NCBI GenBank assembly: GCA_010031635.1
Contig: RGZI01000004.1
Span: 1-48,586 of the forward strand
From: Actinomycetota bacterium
Lineage (GTDB): Bacteria; Actinomycetota; Actinomycetes; Nanopelagicales; Nanopelagicaceae
Length of the DNA stretch: 48,586 bases
Reading direction: 5' to 3'
Shown here: piece after piece, positions 9,445 to 20,044 of the stretch
Numbering within the stretch: the first letter of the stretch is position 1
Layout: every line of letters begins with the position of its first letter
The notes under the pieces: model-generated
The model's database searches: none
What the model saw: the letters and a program-made list of their open reading frames with translations, nothing else
What the model was told of the DNA's origin: nothing
Program-made: the position numbers and the translations under genes

Positions 9445-10926
9445 TTATATAACTAAATTCTTTGCAGCAGCAATAGCGCCCAATACAGCCGCAGCCTTAC
9501 TCAAACACTCATTATCTTCACTTTCTGGAATTGAATCTGCCACAATTCCAGCACCTGCTTGTACATATGCAATTCCATCTCTGATAAGTGCGGTGCGAAT
9601 TGCGATTGCGGTATCAAGATTGCCGTTGAAGTCAAAGTAACCGATGCATCCGCCATACAAACCCCGCCTAGTAGGTTCTAATTTTTCAATAATTTCCATA
9701 GCGCGGGGTTTCGGAGCGCCTGACAAAGTTCCCGCTGGAAATACCGCTGCAAGGGCGTCAACTACAGATATCTCATTATTTAATTCGCCAGTTACTGTTG
9801 AAACAATGTGCATGACATGCGAATAACGTTCGACATTCATGAATTCAATTACCTCTACAGAGCCGGCTTTGCATACGCGGCCTAAATCATTGCGTCCTAA
9901 ATCGACCAGCATTAAATGTTCGGCACGTTCTTTAGGGTCCGCGATCAACTCATTACCAATTTCGATATCTTCTTCCGCCGTAATGCCTCTGTGTCTAGTG
10001 CCGGCAATTGGATGAATCATGGCTTTACGATCTGAGATTTTTATCAAAGCCTCTGGACTTGAACCGACGATATCTACACCATCATGAAATCTGATCAGGT
10101 ACATATATGGACTTGGATTATGCAAACGCAACATTCGATAAACATCAATCGAACTTGCCTCGCAAGGGGTGGAAAAACGTTGCGAAAGCACGACTTGGAA
10201 TGCTTCACCAGATCTGATTTCTTCTTTTATTAACTCTACATTTTTTCTAAAATCTGCTGATGATGTGGCGCGAGTAAAATCAGCCTTACTTTTTTCACCG
10301 ACAACGTCTACTTGTCCTGCCAATGGCGCCAAAAGATCTTCATGCATTTTCTCAATGCGCTCTACTGCATTTTCCCAAGCTTGATCAACTCGTTCACTCG
10401 TACCATCCCAATTAATAGCATTTGCAACAAGTAAGACTGTTCCATCAGAATGGTCAAATACCGCTAAATCGGAAATTAATTGGAAAGCCATCTCTGGAAG
10501 ATGAAGATCATCTTTGGCTAAATTCGGTAACTTCTCCATCCTTCTGACCGCGTCATAACCAAGGTAACCAACTAATCCACTCGCCAGCGGAGGCAGTCCA
10601 GAAATCTCCGCACTTTTTAGATGAGAAGTTGTGATCCGCAATGCCTCTAGCGGATCTATACCTTCTGGTGCACCGGCAGGTTTGCTTCCTTTCCATACTG
10701 CTAATCCGTGTTCTTCAGTTAGCGTTGCTTGACTATTAACGCCAATGAATGAATATCTTGACCAAATCTTTCCATTCTCAGCAGATTCAAGTAAAAAAGT
10801 GCCAGGCCGTTCTTGAGCTAACTTCCGATATAAAGATAACGCTGTTTCGCCATCGGCTAAAAGTTTGCGCGTTACTGGAATAACATTATTTTTTTTAGCA
10901 AGTTCACGAAACTCTTCTACTCTCAT
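9445..10926 (-). CDS. trpE: anthranilate synthase component I
   Basis: Converts chorismate plus ammonia to anthranilate, the first step of tryptophan synthesis; the glutamine amidotransferase partner TrpG is not in this window. 493 aa. The N-terminal [18 protein letters not shown] carries the LLES element of the tryptophan feedback site, so the enzyme is probably Trp-inhibited. The chorismate-binding domain has [31 protein letters not shown] and [20 protein letters not shown] 10926 overlaps the hisI stop by 4 nt (ATGA), so trp genes are translated directly behind his genes. Confidence 0.97.
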   Translation of the reverse strand: MRVEEFRELAKKNNVIPVTRKLLADGETALSLYRKLAQERPGTFLLESAENGKIWSRYSFIGVNSQATLTEEHGLAVWKGSKPAGAPEGIDPLEALRITTSHLKSAEISGLPPLASGLVGYLGYDAVRRMEKLPNLAKDDLHLPEMAFQLISDLAVFDHSDGTVLLVANAINWDGTSERVDQAWENAVERIEKMHEDLLAPLAGQVDVVGEKSKADFTRATSSADFRKNVELIKEEIRSGEAFQVVLSQRFSTPCEASSIDVYRMLRLHNPSPYMYLIRFHDGVDIVGSSPEALIKISDRKAMIHPIAGTRHRGITAEEDIEIGNELIADPKERAEHLMLVDLGRNDLGRVCKAGSVEVIEFMNVERYSHVMHIVSTVTGELNNEISVVDALAAVFPAGTLSGAPKPRAMEIIEKLEPTRRGLYGGCIGYFDFNGNLDTAIAIRTALIRDGIAYVQAGAGIVADSIPESEDNECLSKAAAVLGAIAAAKNLVI

Positions 10927-11261
10927 TCTGAAATCTCAATCTCATTTGAGAAACATGAGTGGGTTCCGGTATGGCATGCGACGCCTTTTTGATGCACCCG
11001 AAGCAATATTGCATCGCCGTCACAATCTACTGATGCGGAAACAACTTCTTGCGTATTCCCAGATGTTGCGCCTTTAACCCATAATTCATTTCTACTTCTG
11101 CTCCAATAAGTTGCTTTGTGACTTTCTAATGTTTTTTCAAGAGCCTCACGATTCATCCATGCGAGCATCAAAACTTCATTGCTTTCATCCTCTTGAACTA
11201 CAACCGCCACAAGGCCATTTTCGCGATCAAGTAATTTCGCTAAATCAGCGGAGATTTTCAT
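10923..11261 (-). CDS. hisI: phosphoribosyl-AMP cyclohydrolase
   Basis: Opens the adenine ring of phosphoribosyl-AMP, the third step of histidine synthesis. 112 aa from the chosen start. Motifs are [28 protein letters not shown], the metal-binding SVDCDGDA and the zinc-site [10 protein letters not shown] chose ATG 11261 ([11 protein letters not shown]) because GGGGGAG lies 9 nt upstream and other actinobacterial HisI proteins begin here. An in-frame ATG at 11297 would add 12 residues with a poorly spaced AAGGG. There is no HisE fusion; hisE and hisG are elsewhere. Confidence 0.96.
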   Translation of the reverse strand: MKISADLAKLLDRENGLVAVVVQEDESNEVLMLAWMNREALEKTLESHKATYWSRSRNELWVKGATSGNTQEVVSASVDCDGDAILLRVHQKGVACHTGTHSCFSNEIEISE

Positions 11262-11304
11262 CTGGCTATTCTCCCCCATCTGAGGCCATTCCCGCATTTG
11301 CCCT

Positions 11305-12063
11305 TCATCGGATCAGATATCCAGCAGAGCGTAAGAAATCCTTGACCTGTGAAATCCGATAGACCCCAAAGTGAAAAACGCTCGCCGCCAGAAGTGCATC
11401 TGCACCAGCATCAATCGCCCGTGAAAAATCTTCAAGCGCGCCTGCGCCACCACTGGCAATCATTGGGGTGGAAATATGTGGTCGTAGAAGTTGGATCATC
11501 TCTAAGTCATAGCCCGCTCGCGTGCCATCAGCATCCATTGAGTTAAGTAAAATTTCTCCTACGCCCAAATCGCAAGCTTGCTTAACCCATTCAATTGCGT
11601 CAATCCCGGTGCCCCGTGTTCCTCCGTGAGTTGTAAGTTCAAAACTGCTTGCAGTTGCACCTCGTCTTGCATCTACTGATAAAACTAATACTTGAGCTCC
11701 AAAATGTTGATTAATCTCACTTAACAGTTCAGGTCTTTCAATAGCTGCGGTGTTAACTGAAATTTTATCTGCACCGGCTCTCAACAATTTATCAACATCA
11801 GCCACTGTGCGTACCCCGCCACCAACAGTTAATGGGATAAAAACTTGTTCAGCAGTACGACCAACAACATCATAAGTGGTCTGCCGATTGCCGGTACTTG
11901 CACTGATCTCAAGAAAAGTTAATTCATCTGCACCTTCGAGATCGTAAACCCGAGCCATCTCAACTGGATCCCCGGCATCTTTCAGGTTTGTAAAATTAAT
12001 ACCCTTTACAACTCTTCCTTCAGTCACATCTAAACACGGAATAATTCTGATCGAAGGATTCAC
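11305..12063 (-). CDS. hisF: imidazole glycerol phosphate synthase, cyclase subunit
   Basis: Cyclase half of IGP synthase; it uses ammonia from HisH to form imidazole glycerol phosphate and AICAR. 252-aa TIM barrel with catalytic Asp12 in [16 protein letters not shown] and Asp131 in VLSVDARRG, plus phosphate-site loops TVGGGVRT and IASGGAGA. The start is GTG at 12063, overlapping the priA stop by one base (TAGTG). Its partner hisH lies just beyond priA in the same operon. Confidence 0.98.
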   Translation of the reverse strand: MNPSIRIIPCLDVTEGRVVKGINFTNLKDAGDPVEMARVYDLEGADELTFLEISASTGNRQTTYDVVGRTAEQVFIPLTVGGGVRTVADVDKLLRAGADKISVNTAAIERPELLSEINQHFGAQVLVLSVDARRGATASSFELTTHGGTRGTGIDAIEWVKQACDLGVGEILLNSMDADGTRAGYDLEMIQLLRPHISTPMIASGGAGALEDFSRAIDAGADALLAASVFHFGVYRISQVKDFLRSAGYLIR

Positions 12064-12785
12064 TATTGACTAACTTTCGCTAACGCTTCACCCAGAGTAA
12101 ATGCACCTGCGTATAGGGCCTTACCAACGATTGCTCCTTCGACTCCTATTGTCGTTAATTCTCGAAGTGCTTCAAGGTCAGCAAGTGATGAGACTCCACC
12201 ACTTGCAATAATGGGACGATCAGTCACCGCTGCAACTTCTCTTAATAATTTGATATTTGGCCCCATCAATGTTCCATCTTTCGCTACGTCAGTTAACACA
12301 TAACGTGCACAACCATCACGATCTAATCTTTCAATCGTTTCGAAAAGATTTCCACCTTCAGTAGTCCATCCACGTGCAGCAAGAGTGTGTCCACGAACAT
12401 CAAGTCCTATCGCAATCCTCTCGCCATATTTAGCAATTACTTGCGCAGTCCAATCCGGATTCTCTAGCGCTGCAGTGCCAAGGTTTATCCGAGCACATCC
12501 AGTTGCCAATGCCCGTTCAAGGGATTCGTCGTCGCGAATTCCACCAGAGAGCTCAACTTTCACATCTAGCACGCCAACAACCTCAGCCAGAAGCGCGGCG
12601 TTACTACCAATTCCGAAAGCGGCATCAAGATCTACAAGGTGGATCCATTCCGCGCCAGCGTTTTGAAAATCTAATGCTGCATCTAGTGGGTTTCCATACT
12701 TTGTTTCATTTTCAAGGGCTCCTTGCACCAAGCGAACTGCTTGGCCATCTTTAACATCAACAGCAGGTAAAAGAATTAAGCGCAT
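12063..12785 (-). CDS. priA: bifunctional HisA/TrpF isomerase PriA
   Basis: Actinobacterial PriA catalyses both the HisA step (ProFAR isomerisation) and the TrpF step (phosphoribosyl anthranilate isomerisation), which explains the absence of trpF between trpE and trpA. 240 aa. The sequence follows mycobacterial PriA closely: LILLPAVDV with Asp10, [37 protein letters not shown] (Asp129), the ARGW arginine loop and LTDVAKDGT (Asp166). I chose ATG 12785 rather than the TTG at 12797; the ATG overlaps hisH by 10 nt and gives the usual N terminus. Dual activity is inferred from similarity and context. Confidence 0.95.
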   Translation of the reverse strand: MRLILLPAVDVKDGQAVRLVQGALENETKYGNPLDAALDFQNAGAEWIHLVDLDAAFGIGSNAALLAEVVGVLDVKVELSGGIRDDESLERALATGCARINLGTAALENPDWTAQVIAKYGERIAIGLDVRGHTLAARGWTTEGGNLFETIERLDRDGCARYVLTDVAKDGTLMGPNIKLLREVAAVTDRPIIASGGVSSLADLEALRELTTIGVEGAIVGKALYAGAFTLGEALAKVSQ

Positions 12786-13399
12786 TTTGCTAACCAATTT
12801 TCGATCAATTTAGCACCGGCATCTCCAGATTTTTCAGGATGGAATTGCGTAGCACTAAGCGGACCATTTTCAACAGCAGCAATAAATTTTCCACCGTAAT
12901 TGCTCCAACTTACTTTCGCTTTTTTCAATGGTGAGTGCGGATCTTCTTCCCAGTTTTGTGATGCAAAAGAGTGCACAAAATAAAATCTTTCTTTTTCTAC
13001 GCCAGCAAATAGTGCGCTTTCTGGTGCGACGTCAATCAAATTCCAACCCATATGTGGAAGTTTTGGATCTTGCAATTTAGTAACGGTCCCATTCCATTGC
13101 CCTAATCCTGGAGTTACTACGTCGTGCTCATCACCAAATGAAAAAAGAGTTTGTGCGCCTACGCAAATACCCAATGTTTGTAAATTCTTAGTCATCCGAG
13201 CATCGATAATTGCATCTGCTCGATGCTTGAGTAGACCTTCCATACAAGTTGCGAAAGCGCCAACCCCTGGAATGACTAAGCCGTCAGCATTAATGCATTT
13301 TTGAAAATCATTGGTGACTTCAACTTGAGCACCATGCCTTGAAAAAGCCCGCTGAGCAGATTTAATATTTCCAGAACCATAATCCAAAATTGCTATCAA
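12776..13399 (-). CDS. hisH: imidazole glycerol phosphate synthase, glutaminase subunit
   Basis: Class I glutamine amidotransferase that feeds ammonia to HisF. 207 aa. Catalytic Cys79 lies in [11 protein letters not shown] (more often GICLGMQ), with the oxyanion region IPGVGAF at about residues 43-49 and the His-Glu pair in [12 protein letters not shown] near the C terminus. Its 3' end contains the priA start codon. ATG 13399 overlaps the hisB stop by 4 nt. The Val-Ala substitution next to the nucleophile is mild and should not abolish activity. Confidence 0.97.
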   Translation of the reverse strand: MIAILDYGSGNIKSAQRAFSRHGAQVEVTNDFQKCINADGLVIPGVGAFATCMEGLLKHRADAIIDARMTKNLQTLGICVGAQTLFSFGDEHDVVTPGLGQWNGTVTKLQDPKLPHMGWNLIDVAPESALFAGVEKERFYFVHSFASQNWEEDPHSPLKKAKVSWSNYGGKFIAAVENGPLSATQFHPEKSGDAGAKLIENWLAKCA

Positions 13400-13980
13400 A
13401 GAACGCCCTTGGTTGAGGGAACTCCAGCTACGCCATCAAGTCTGACCGCATCGCGCAATGCACGCGCAACCGCTTTGAATTGTGCTTCCATTACGTGATG
13501 GGCATTTCGTCCTTCTAAGACGCGGATATGTAAAGCGATGTGAGCTTCGGCAACCAATGACTCCCAAATATGACGCGTCAAAGTGGTGTCGTAAGTTCCA
13601 ATCAATTCAACTATTTCAGGTTGACGGTGGACTAAGTAGGGCCTTCCAGAAAGGTCAACTGCAGCGGTAACCAGAACTTCATCTAGCGGGACTGTTGCAT
13701 CACCAAACCTCCTGATGCCAACTTTGTCGCCGAGTGCTTCACGCAACGCTTGTCCAAGTGCCAAAGATGTATCTTCTACGGTGTGATGTGAATCAACTTC
13801 AACATCGCCTTTGGTAATTACTTTCAAGTCAAAGCCACCATGCTTACCTAATTGATTTAGCATGTGATCGAAAAAGGGAACTCCAGTTTCTATCTCAATT
13901 ACACCAGTGCCATCCAACTCCAATTCAACATGAACTGAAGATTCTTTTGTGGCCCGTTTTACGATCGCTTTGCGGCTCAT
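13396..13980 (-). CDS. hisB: imidazoleglycerol-phosphate dehydratase
   Basis: Mn-dependent dehydration of imidazole glycerol phosphate to imidazole acetol phosphate. 194 aa, the monofunctional form without an N-terminal HAD phosphatase domain, so histidinol phosphatase must be encoded elsewhere. The duplicated metal-binding motifs [14 protein letters not shown] and [14 protein letters not shown] are intact, as is [18 protein letters not shown]. Overlaps hisC and hisH by 4 nt each. Confidence 0.98.
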   Translation of the reverse strand: MSRKAIVKRATKESSVHVELELDGTGVIEIETGVPFFDHMLNQLGKHGGFDLKVITKGDVEVDSHHTVEDTSLALGQALREALGDKVGIRRFGDATVPLDEVLVTAAVDLSGRPYLVHRQPEIVELIGTYDTTLTRHIWESLVAEAHIALHIRVLEGRNAHHVMEAQFKAVARALRDAVRLDGVAGVPSTKGVL

Positions 13981-15104
13981 TTTTCCCCTTTCAATACTCT
14001 AAGAATCTCACGAAGTGCTGCTAAGAAGCGGTCATTTTCACTTGGAGTTCCGATAGTTACCCGTAGGTGTCCCGCGATCCCTACGTCCCGGACCAACACC
14101 CCAACCTTTACCAACTCTTGCCAAACCTGCTTCTCGTTATCGATCGAAAAAAGCAAGAAATTAGCAGAGCTGGGAACAACTGTTAATCCAAGATTCTGCA
14201 ACTCCGCCACCACTTTATTCCGCTCAATTTTGAGTTGCTCAACTTCAGCTAGTAATTCACTTTGAAATTCAAGTGCCACTTTGGCTAGAAGTTGGGTTGG
14301 AGTGCTCAAGTGATAAGGCAAACGTACTAATTGAAGTGCGTCAACAACTTCTTTACCAGCGGCCAAATACCCCACCCTCACACCTGCGAATGAAAATGCC
14401 TTACTCATCGTACGAATTACCACTAAATTCAAATACTTACTTAAAAGTTCAATAGTTGAAGGCTGCTCTGAGAACTCTGCATACGCTTCATCAATTATCG
14501 TCAGTCCTCCGACTTGCGCAGTCGCCTCAATAATTTTGCGGATATCAGAAATTGCCGTACTGGTTCCAGTTGGATTATTTGGTGTAGTTATAAAAACTAA
14601 TTTAGGTTTTTGAGTTGAAATCTCTTTTAGTGCAGATGAAAGATCTATACTAAAATTACTTAAACGCTCTCCAGTGATCCAATTTGTTCCGGTGCTTCTG
14701 GCGATATTTTCATGCATTGAATATGAAGGTGTGAAACCAAGAGAATTTACACCTGCTCCAGCAAATGCCAAGAAAAGGGTTTGGATAATTTCATTACTTC
14801 CGTTTGCAGCCCAGATTTGATCGACACTTAAATTGACGCCAGTGGTCGAACTTAAATACTTCGCTAACTCTGATCTCAGTTCAATTGCATCTCTATCGGG
14901 ATATCTATTAAAATCTTTTGCAGAATTAGCTATCGCCTCTGAAAGTTTTTTTACTAAGGCCGGTGATAAAGAAAATGGATTCTCATTTGTATTTAACTTA
15001 ACTTCTAGCGGCAGCTGCGGAGCTCCGTATGGTGATTGATCCTTTAGATCTTCGCGTAATGGCAACCAGTTCGGCCAATCTAGGGGGGAATCGTAATTAC
15101 TCAT
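13977..15104 (-). CDS. hisC: histidinol-phosphate aminotransferase
   Basis: PLP-dependent fold-type I aminotransferase converting imidazole acetol phosphate to histidinol phosphate. 375 aa. The PLP lysine is Lys235 in [16 protein letters not shown]. Other family features are KLNTNENPF near residue 36, ANGSNEII (99-106), TTPNNPTG (173-180) and the aspartate in IIDEAYAEF (203-211). ATG 15104 overlaps the hisD stop by 4 nt. Normal length; no oddities. Confidence 0.97.
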   Translation of the reverse strand: MSNYDSPLDWPNWLPLREDLKDQSPYGAPQLPLEVKLNTNENPFSLSPALVKKLSEAIANSAKDFNRYPDRDAIELRSELAKYLSSTTGVNLSVDQIWAANGSNEIIQTLFLAFAGAGVNSLGFTPSYSMHENIARSTGTNWITGERLSNFSIDLSSALKEISTQKPKLVFITTPNNPTGTSTAISDIRKIIEATAQVGGLTIIDEAYAEFSEQPSTIELLSKYLNLVVIRTMSKAFSFAGVRVGYLAAGKEVVDALQLVRLPYHLSTPTQLLAKVALEFQSELLAEVEQLKIERNKVVAELQNLGLTVVPSSANFLLFSIDNEKQVWQELVKVGVLVRDVGIAGHLRVTIGTPSENDRFLAALREILRVLKGEK

Positions 15105-16435
15105 GATTTACCATTGGATGTGAATCGAGCGCTCATCGCCTCGCCATGGGCTGGAAGATCCTCTGAATTTGCCAAAGTAATTACATTCTCGGCAATATCT
15201 TTAAATGCTTGCTCGTTGTACTCAACAAAATGAATTCCGCGCAAAAATGTTTGAACTGACAACCCACTTGAATGGCAAGCACATCCCCCGGTAGGCAGTA
15301 CGTGATTTGAACCTGCGGAGTAATCGCCTAAGGAGACTGGAGTGAAAGGTCCAATAAAAACCGCACCTGCATTGCGGATCAACTTAGCAACATTTACTGC
15401 ATCTACCGTTTGAATTTCTAGATGTTCTGCTCCATACGCATTTACAACCGCTAATCCGTCTTCTAGGTTTGCAACAATCACAATTGCAGATTGAATTCCA
15501 TTGAGCGCCGTACTTATTCGTGCACTATGTTTTGTCTTTTTAACTCGTGAAGCAAGTGCTAATTCAACTTCATCGGCAAGTTTAGTGCTAGTAGTTACTA
15601 AGACTGCAGCCGCAATTGTGTCGTGCTCGGCTTGACTGATTAAATCTGCAGCCACATTTTCTGCATCGGCCGACTCGTCAGCCAGAATCGCGATTTCAGT
15701 TGGCCCAGCTTCCGAATCAATTCCAATCAGACCTCGTAAAGCTCTCTTTGCTGCAGCAACATAAATATTTCCAGGACCGGTAACAATGTCAACTGCTTCG
15801 CACCCGGCGCCGTATGCAAACATTCCAATGGCTTGCGCTCCCCCAACAGAATAAATTTCATCAACTCCAAGAAGTGCGCAGGTTGCTAAAATTGTTGGGT
15901 GCGGATATCCACCGAAATCTTTTTGCGGAGGTGATGCAACTGCAAAAGATTTGACTCCGGCAATTTTTGCTGGAATCACATTCATCATCACACTACTTGG
16001 ATAAACGGCTTTGCCACCGGGAACATACAGTCCAACGCGATCGACTGGAATCCATCGTTCAACTACATAACCACCCGGGACGACATCTGTTTTCTTTTCA
16101 TTACGTTTTTGGTCATTGTGCACTTTTTCAATTCGCTTTATAGCTTCGACTAACGCTTCCTTGATTTTAGGGTCTAATTCATCAAGTGCCTTCTGAATTA
16201 TTTGTGCTGGTACTCGCAATTCCGGAATTTTTACGCCGTCAATTTCAGCGGTAATCGCGATAACTGCCTTTTCTCCCTCATTTTTAATTCGCTTTAAGAG
16301 CGGCTGCACAACCACAAGAGCGGCCTCAATATCCATCTCGGCTCGTGGCAATAAATTGCGAATATTGGCTCTACTGAAATCTTGATTTCCAGTCAGATCA
16401 ATTTTGCGGATCAATCGATCTGTTGTTGTACTCAC
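15101..16435 (-). CDS. hisD: histidinol dehydrogenase
   Basis: NAD-dependent oxidation of histidinol to histidine, the last step of the pathway. 444 aa. Motifs are [15 protein letters not shown], the glycine-rich [29 protein letters not shown] and the catalytic-base region [11 protein letters not shown]; the Zn-ligand segment near HVLPTGGCA is present. The start is GTG 16435. It is the first gene of the his-trp run, 49 nt after dnaE1, so a promoter between the two is likely. Confidence 0.98.
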   Translation of the reverse strand: MSTTTDRLIRKIDLTGNQDFSRANIRNLLPRAEMDIEAALVVVQPLLKRIKNEGEKAVIAITAEIDGVKIPELRVPAQIIQKALDELDPKIKEALVEAIKRIEKVHNDQKRNEKKTDVVPGGYVVERWIPVDRVGLYVPGGKAVYPSSVMMNVIPAKIAGVKSFAVASPPQKDFGGYPHPTILATCALLGVDEIYSVGGAQAIGMFAYGAGCEAVDIVTGPGNIYVAAAKRALRGLIGIDSEAGPTEIAILADESADAENVAADLISQAEHDTIAAAVLVTTSTKLADEVELALASRVKKTKHSARISTALNGIQSAIVIVANLEDGLAVVNAYGAEHLEIQTVDAVNVAKLIRNAGAVFIGPFTPVSLGDYSAGSNHVLPTGGCACHSSGLSVQTFLRGIHFVEYNEQAFKDIAENVITLANSEDLPAHGEAMSARFTSNGKS

Positions 16436-16484
16436 CTGCTTACTCTACCGAACCAATTCGGTCGGAGGTCGGAACAATTGATTG
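16436..16484 (-). promoter_or_regulatory. dnaE1-hisD gap: hairpin and possible leaderless -10
   Basis: On the minus strand a 6-bp hairpin (arms ACCGAA and TTCGGT, loop TTGG, 16462-16447) is followed by TAGAGT at 16447-16442, then six bases and the GTG of hisD. A TANNNT hexamer six bases before a start codon is the layout of leaderless actinobacterial transcripts. No U-tract follows the hairpin, so it is not a good intrinsic terminator. No convincing -35 is visible. Confidence 0.3.
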
Positions 16485-19400
16485 CTAAACCAAACAAGCT
16501 GGTCCCAATAATGCTTTTAGATCAGCGCTTAAACTCGGAGAAACGCTCACCCGCAAGCCATCATCGATCTTCATGACGGTACTACTCGTTGGGCTGTCCA
16601 ACTTGAGGTGGACCTCGGTAGCCCCTGGGTGAGAGCGCAAAACTTCTTTCATTCGATCAATAATCGGAGGAGTGCACCTGGCGAATGGAAGTGAAACTAT
16701 CAGCGGGCCACGACGTTCTTGGGATAAATCTGGAAGTGATAAATCCAGAGCCATGATTCGCGGTGTGTCTTCGCGTCGGTCAACTCTACCGCGCACAACT
16801 ACTACTACATCCTCTGAAAGTGAAGTTGCATGTTGTGAATAGGTACTTGAAAAAAACATCACATCAATTGCACCAGCTAAATCTTCGATAGTAACGATTG
16901 CCCAAGAGGCGCCCGCCTTAGTAACTTTTCGTTGAATTGATGTTACCAATCCGCCAATGGTCACAATGTCATCATGACCAACTTCATCACCTGATATTTC
17001 GCTGATCGGGCGATCCACTAACGCTGCCAACGTCGATTCGATTCCAAGCAACGGGTGATCTGAAACGTAAAGTCCAAGCATTTCGCGTTCATGTGCAAGC
17101 AGTGTTGCTTTATCCCATTCTTCGATCGGGTACTTCAACTCTAATCCAGTGACTTCATCACCTGTTGTCGAACCAAACAAGTCGTATTGTCCGAGTGCTT
17201 CAGCTCGCTTTGATTCAACCACGCTATCTAACGCTTCTAAATAAATTGCCATCAATCCACGTCGGCTATGACCTAGAGAATCAAATGCTCCGGCTTTAAC
17301 TAAAGATTCGATAGTTTTCTTGTTGCAAACATTTCCATCTACTTTTGCTAAAAAATCATCAAATGAGGTGAACTTGCCTTTTTTAATACGGGTGGCAGCA
17401 ATCGATGCAACCACTCCTTCGCCCACATTTCTAACAGCAGCTAATCCAAACCGGATATCTTCGCCTCGAGGTGTGTAATCAGCATCAGATTCATTTACAT
17501 CTGGTGCTAAAACTTTAATTCCCATCCGCCTTGATTCATTTAGATAAAGGGCGCTCTTATCTTTGTCATCACCAACACTTGTTAGTAGAGCGGCCATGTA
17601 CTCCGCTGGATAATTAGCTTTTAAGTAACCCGTCCAATAAGAGACCATTCCATATCCGGCGCTGTGCGCACGGTTGAATGCGTAATCAGAGAATGGCACC
17701 AAAATTTCCCAAAGCATTTCAATTGATTGGTCTGAATAACCGCGCTCACGCATTCCAGCTTGGAAAGGGATGTACTCCTTATCGAGAATCTCCTTTTTCT
17801 TCTTTCCCATGGCTCTACGGAGAAGGTCTGCGCCACCAAGTGAGAATCCCGCTAATTTTTGCGCTATTGCCATTACCTGTTCTTGGTAAACGATCAATCC
17901 ATAAGTGTCCCCTAATATCTCTTGCAAGGGCTCGGCAAGTTCGCGATGGATTGGCAAAACCGGTTTCCGTTTATTTTTTCGATCTGCATAATCATTGTGA
18001 GCATTAGCGCCCATTGGCCCAGGTCGATACAAGGCTATAACAGCCGAAATATCTTCAAATGAATCTGGGGCAAGTGAGCGAAGTAATGATCTCATAGGTC
18101 CACCATCGAGTTGAAATACTCCAAGGGTTTCACCGCGAGCTAACATTTCAAAAGTTTTTTTATTATCTAAAGTTAAATCTTCTAATTTGAAAACTTCATC
18201 CTTATTCAACTTAATATTTCTGAGACAATCATCTAGAACAGTTAAGTTTCTTAACCCTAAGAAATCCATTTTGAGTAAACCAAGTGCTTCACATGCACCC
18301 ATATCAAATTGGGTGATGATTGATCCATCAGCTTCACGTCTTTGAATTGGTATCACATCAAGCAAAGGTTCTTTACTTAAAATTACTCCAGCGGCGTGAA
18401 CTCCCCATTGCCGTTTTAACCCTTCAAGTCCTTTTGCGGTATCTATTACTCGCTTTATATCTGGATCTGCGTCGTACAAAGCGCGCACTTCGCCAGCTTC
18501 TACATATCTATCATCATCTGGATTGAAAACTCCAGCAAGAGAGATTTCTTTACCCATCACTGATGGAGGAAGTGCTTTAGTTACTCGCTCACCTATGGCA
18601 TATGGATAACCCAACACTCTTGTAGCGTCTTTAATTGATTGCTTTGCTTTAATAGTTCCATAAGTAATAATTTGGGCAACGCGTTCTTCACCGTACTTCT
18701 CAGTTGCATACCTAATCATTTCGCTGCGGTGACGCTCATCAAAATCTAAATCGATATCAGGCATTGAAATCCGCTCTGGATTTAAGAAACGCTCAAAAAG
18801 TAAGCCGTGCTTAATTGGGTCAAGGCCGGTTATCTCAAGTGCATAAGCGACAACTGAGCCGGCTGCCGAGCCACGTCCTGGACCAACTCGAATTCCCCGA
18901 TCATGTGCATGCCGTACTAAATCTGCAACAACTAAAAAATACCCTGGGAATCCCATTTGGCACATGACAGAAACTTCAAACTCTGCCCGCGCTCGATGCT
19001 CTTCTGGGACACCATCTGGGAATCGTTTCAGTAAACCACGGGCCACTTCCTTAGCAAGCCATGACTCTTCCGTCTCCCCTTTTGGTACTGGGAATTGTGG
19101 CAAGAGATTTTCACCTTCACGGAATGAGATTTCACAACGCTCGGCAATAAGTAAGGTGTTGTCGCAAGATTCTGGAATTTCTTTAAATAGTTCTCGCATC
19201 TGTGCTGCTGATTTTAAATAAAACTCTCCGTTTTCAAATTTAAATCTCTTTGGATCAGCCAAAGTAGATCCTGATTGAACACACAACAGAGCTTCATGTG
19301 CCACGCTATCTTTTTCATAGGTGTAGTGCAGATCGTTAGTAGCTAATAATGGTAATTTCAAATCTTTTGATAATTTTATTAAATCTTCACGAACGCGGTT

Positions 19401-20033
19401 TTCAATTGAAATTCCATGATCCATTAATTCCAGAAAATAATTCTCTTTACCAAAAATATCTTGGTAATCAGCTGCAGCTCGCTTGGCTTCGGCATATGCA
19501 CCCATTCGTAAGCGCGTTTGAATCTCGCCACCAGGACAACCAGTGGTGGCGATTAGTCCAGTTGAGTACTGCGAAAGTAATTCGCGATCCATCCGCGGTT
19601 TGTAGTAATACCCTTCAAGAGATGCCAATGAAGATAATCTAAATAAATTATGCAGTCCCACATTATTTTCGGCCAAAATTGTCATATGGGTATAAGCGCC
19701 ACCACCAGAAACATCATCTTCGCCACCTTCAGCCCATTTAACCCGTTTGCGTTCATGGCGTGATCCAGGAGCGACGTATGCCTCTATACCAATGATTGGT
19801 TTTACTCCGGCATTTTGTGCTTCTTTATAAAATTCATAAGCGCCAAATAAATTTCCATGGTCGGTGATTGCAATCGCAGGTGCTCCAGAAACAGCTACCT
19901 CTTTAACTAACTCCTTTACCCGCGCAGCTCCATCAAGCATCGAGTACTCACTATGTACATGTAAGTGCACAAATTGTTTAGAGGGGTCTGTCTGAGATGC
20001 CACTTGCTTAGACTCAGATGCAGGAGTGCTCAC
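16485..20033 (-). CDS. dnaE1: DNA polymerase III alpha subunit, replicative
   Basis: Catalytic subunit of the replicative DNA polymerase III, 1182 aa. The PHP domain occupies about residues 20-290 (HLHVHSEYSMLDGAARV, ITDHGNLFGAYEFY). The polymerase palm has GPGRGSAAGSVVAYAL and PDIDLDFDERH with Asp426 and Asp428 as metal-binding aspartates. The helix-hairpin-helix and OB-fold regions follow, the latter near IVTIGGLVTSIQRKVTKAG (about residues 1020-1040). Start is GTG 20033, 11 nt after the rluD-like stop, with no clear Shine-Dalgarno. A second polymerase, DnaE2, is encoded at the other end of the window. No intein or frameshift is seen. Confidence 0.98.
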   Translation of the reverse strand: MSTPASESKQVASQTDPSKQFVHLHVHSEYSMLDGAARVKELVKEVAVSGAPAIAITDHGNLFGAYEFYKEAQNAGVKPIIGIEAYVAPGSRHERKRVKWAEGGEDDVSGGGAYTHMTILAENNVGLHNLFRLSSLASLEGYYYKPRMDRELLSQYSTGLIATTGCPGGEIQTRLRMGAYAEAKRAAADYQDIFGKENYFLELMDHGISIENRVREDLIKLSKDLKLPLLATNDLHYTYEKDSVAHEALLCVQSGSTLADPKRFKFENGEFYLKSAAQMRELFKEIPESCDNTLLIAERCEISFREGENLLPQFPVPKGETEESWLAKEVARGLLKRFPDGVPEEHRARAEFEVSVMCQMGFPGYFLVVADLVRHAHDRGIRVGPGRGSAAGSVVAYALEITGLDPIKHGLLFERFLNPERISMPDIDLDFDERHRSEMIRYATEKYGEERVAQIITYGTIKAKQSIKDATRVLGYPYAIGERVTKALPPSVMGKEISLAGVFNPDDDRYVEAGEVRALYDADPDIKRVIDTAKGLEGLKRQWGVHAAGVILSKEPLLDVIPIQRREADGSIITQFDMGACEALGLLKMDFLGLRNLTVLDDCLRNIKLNKDEVFKLEDLTLDNKKTFEMLARGETLGVFQLDGGPMRSLLRSLAPDSFEDISAVIALYRPGPMGANAHNDYADRKNKRKPVLPIHRELAEPLQEILGDTYGLIVYQEQVMAIAQKLAGFSLGGADLLRRAMGKKKKEILDKEYIPFQAGMRERGYSDQSIEMLWEILVPFSDYAFNRAHSAGYGMVSYWTGYLKANYPAEYMAALLTSVGDDKDKSALYLNESRRMGIKVLAPDVNESDADYTPRGEDIRFGLAAVRNVGEGVVASIAATRIKKGKFTSFDDFLAKVDGNVCNKKTIESLVKAGAFDSLGHSRRGLMAIYLEALDSVVESKRAEALGQYDLFGSTTGDEVTGLELKYPIEEWDKATLLAHEREMLGLYVSDHPLLGIESTLAALVDRPISEISGDEVGHDDIVTIGGLVTSIQRKVTKAGASWAIVTIEDLAGAIDVMFFSSTYSQHATSLSEDVVVVVRGRVDRREDTPRIMALDLSLPDLSQERRGPLIVSLPFARCTPPIIDRMKEVLRSHPGATEVHLKLDSPTSSTVMKIDDGLRVSVSPSLSADLKALLGPACLV

Positions 20034-20044
20034 GACGGTTGAGA

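Noticed and set aside
10923-11297. Longer hisI start at 11297
   Set aside because: Weaker ribosome-site spacing and 12 extra residues not usual in the family; ATG 11261 has GGGGGAG at 9 nt.
16447-16462. Hairpin after dnaE1 as an intrinsic terminator
   Set aside because: The 6-bp stem is followed by a mixed sequence with no U-run, and hisD starts immediately after.
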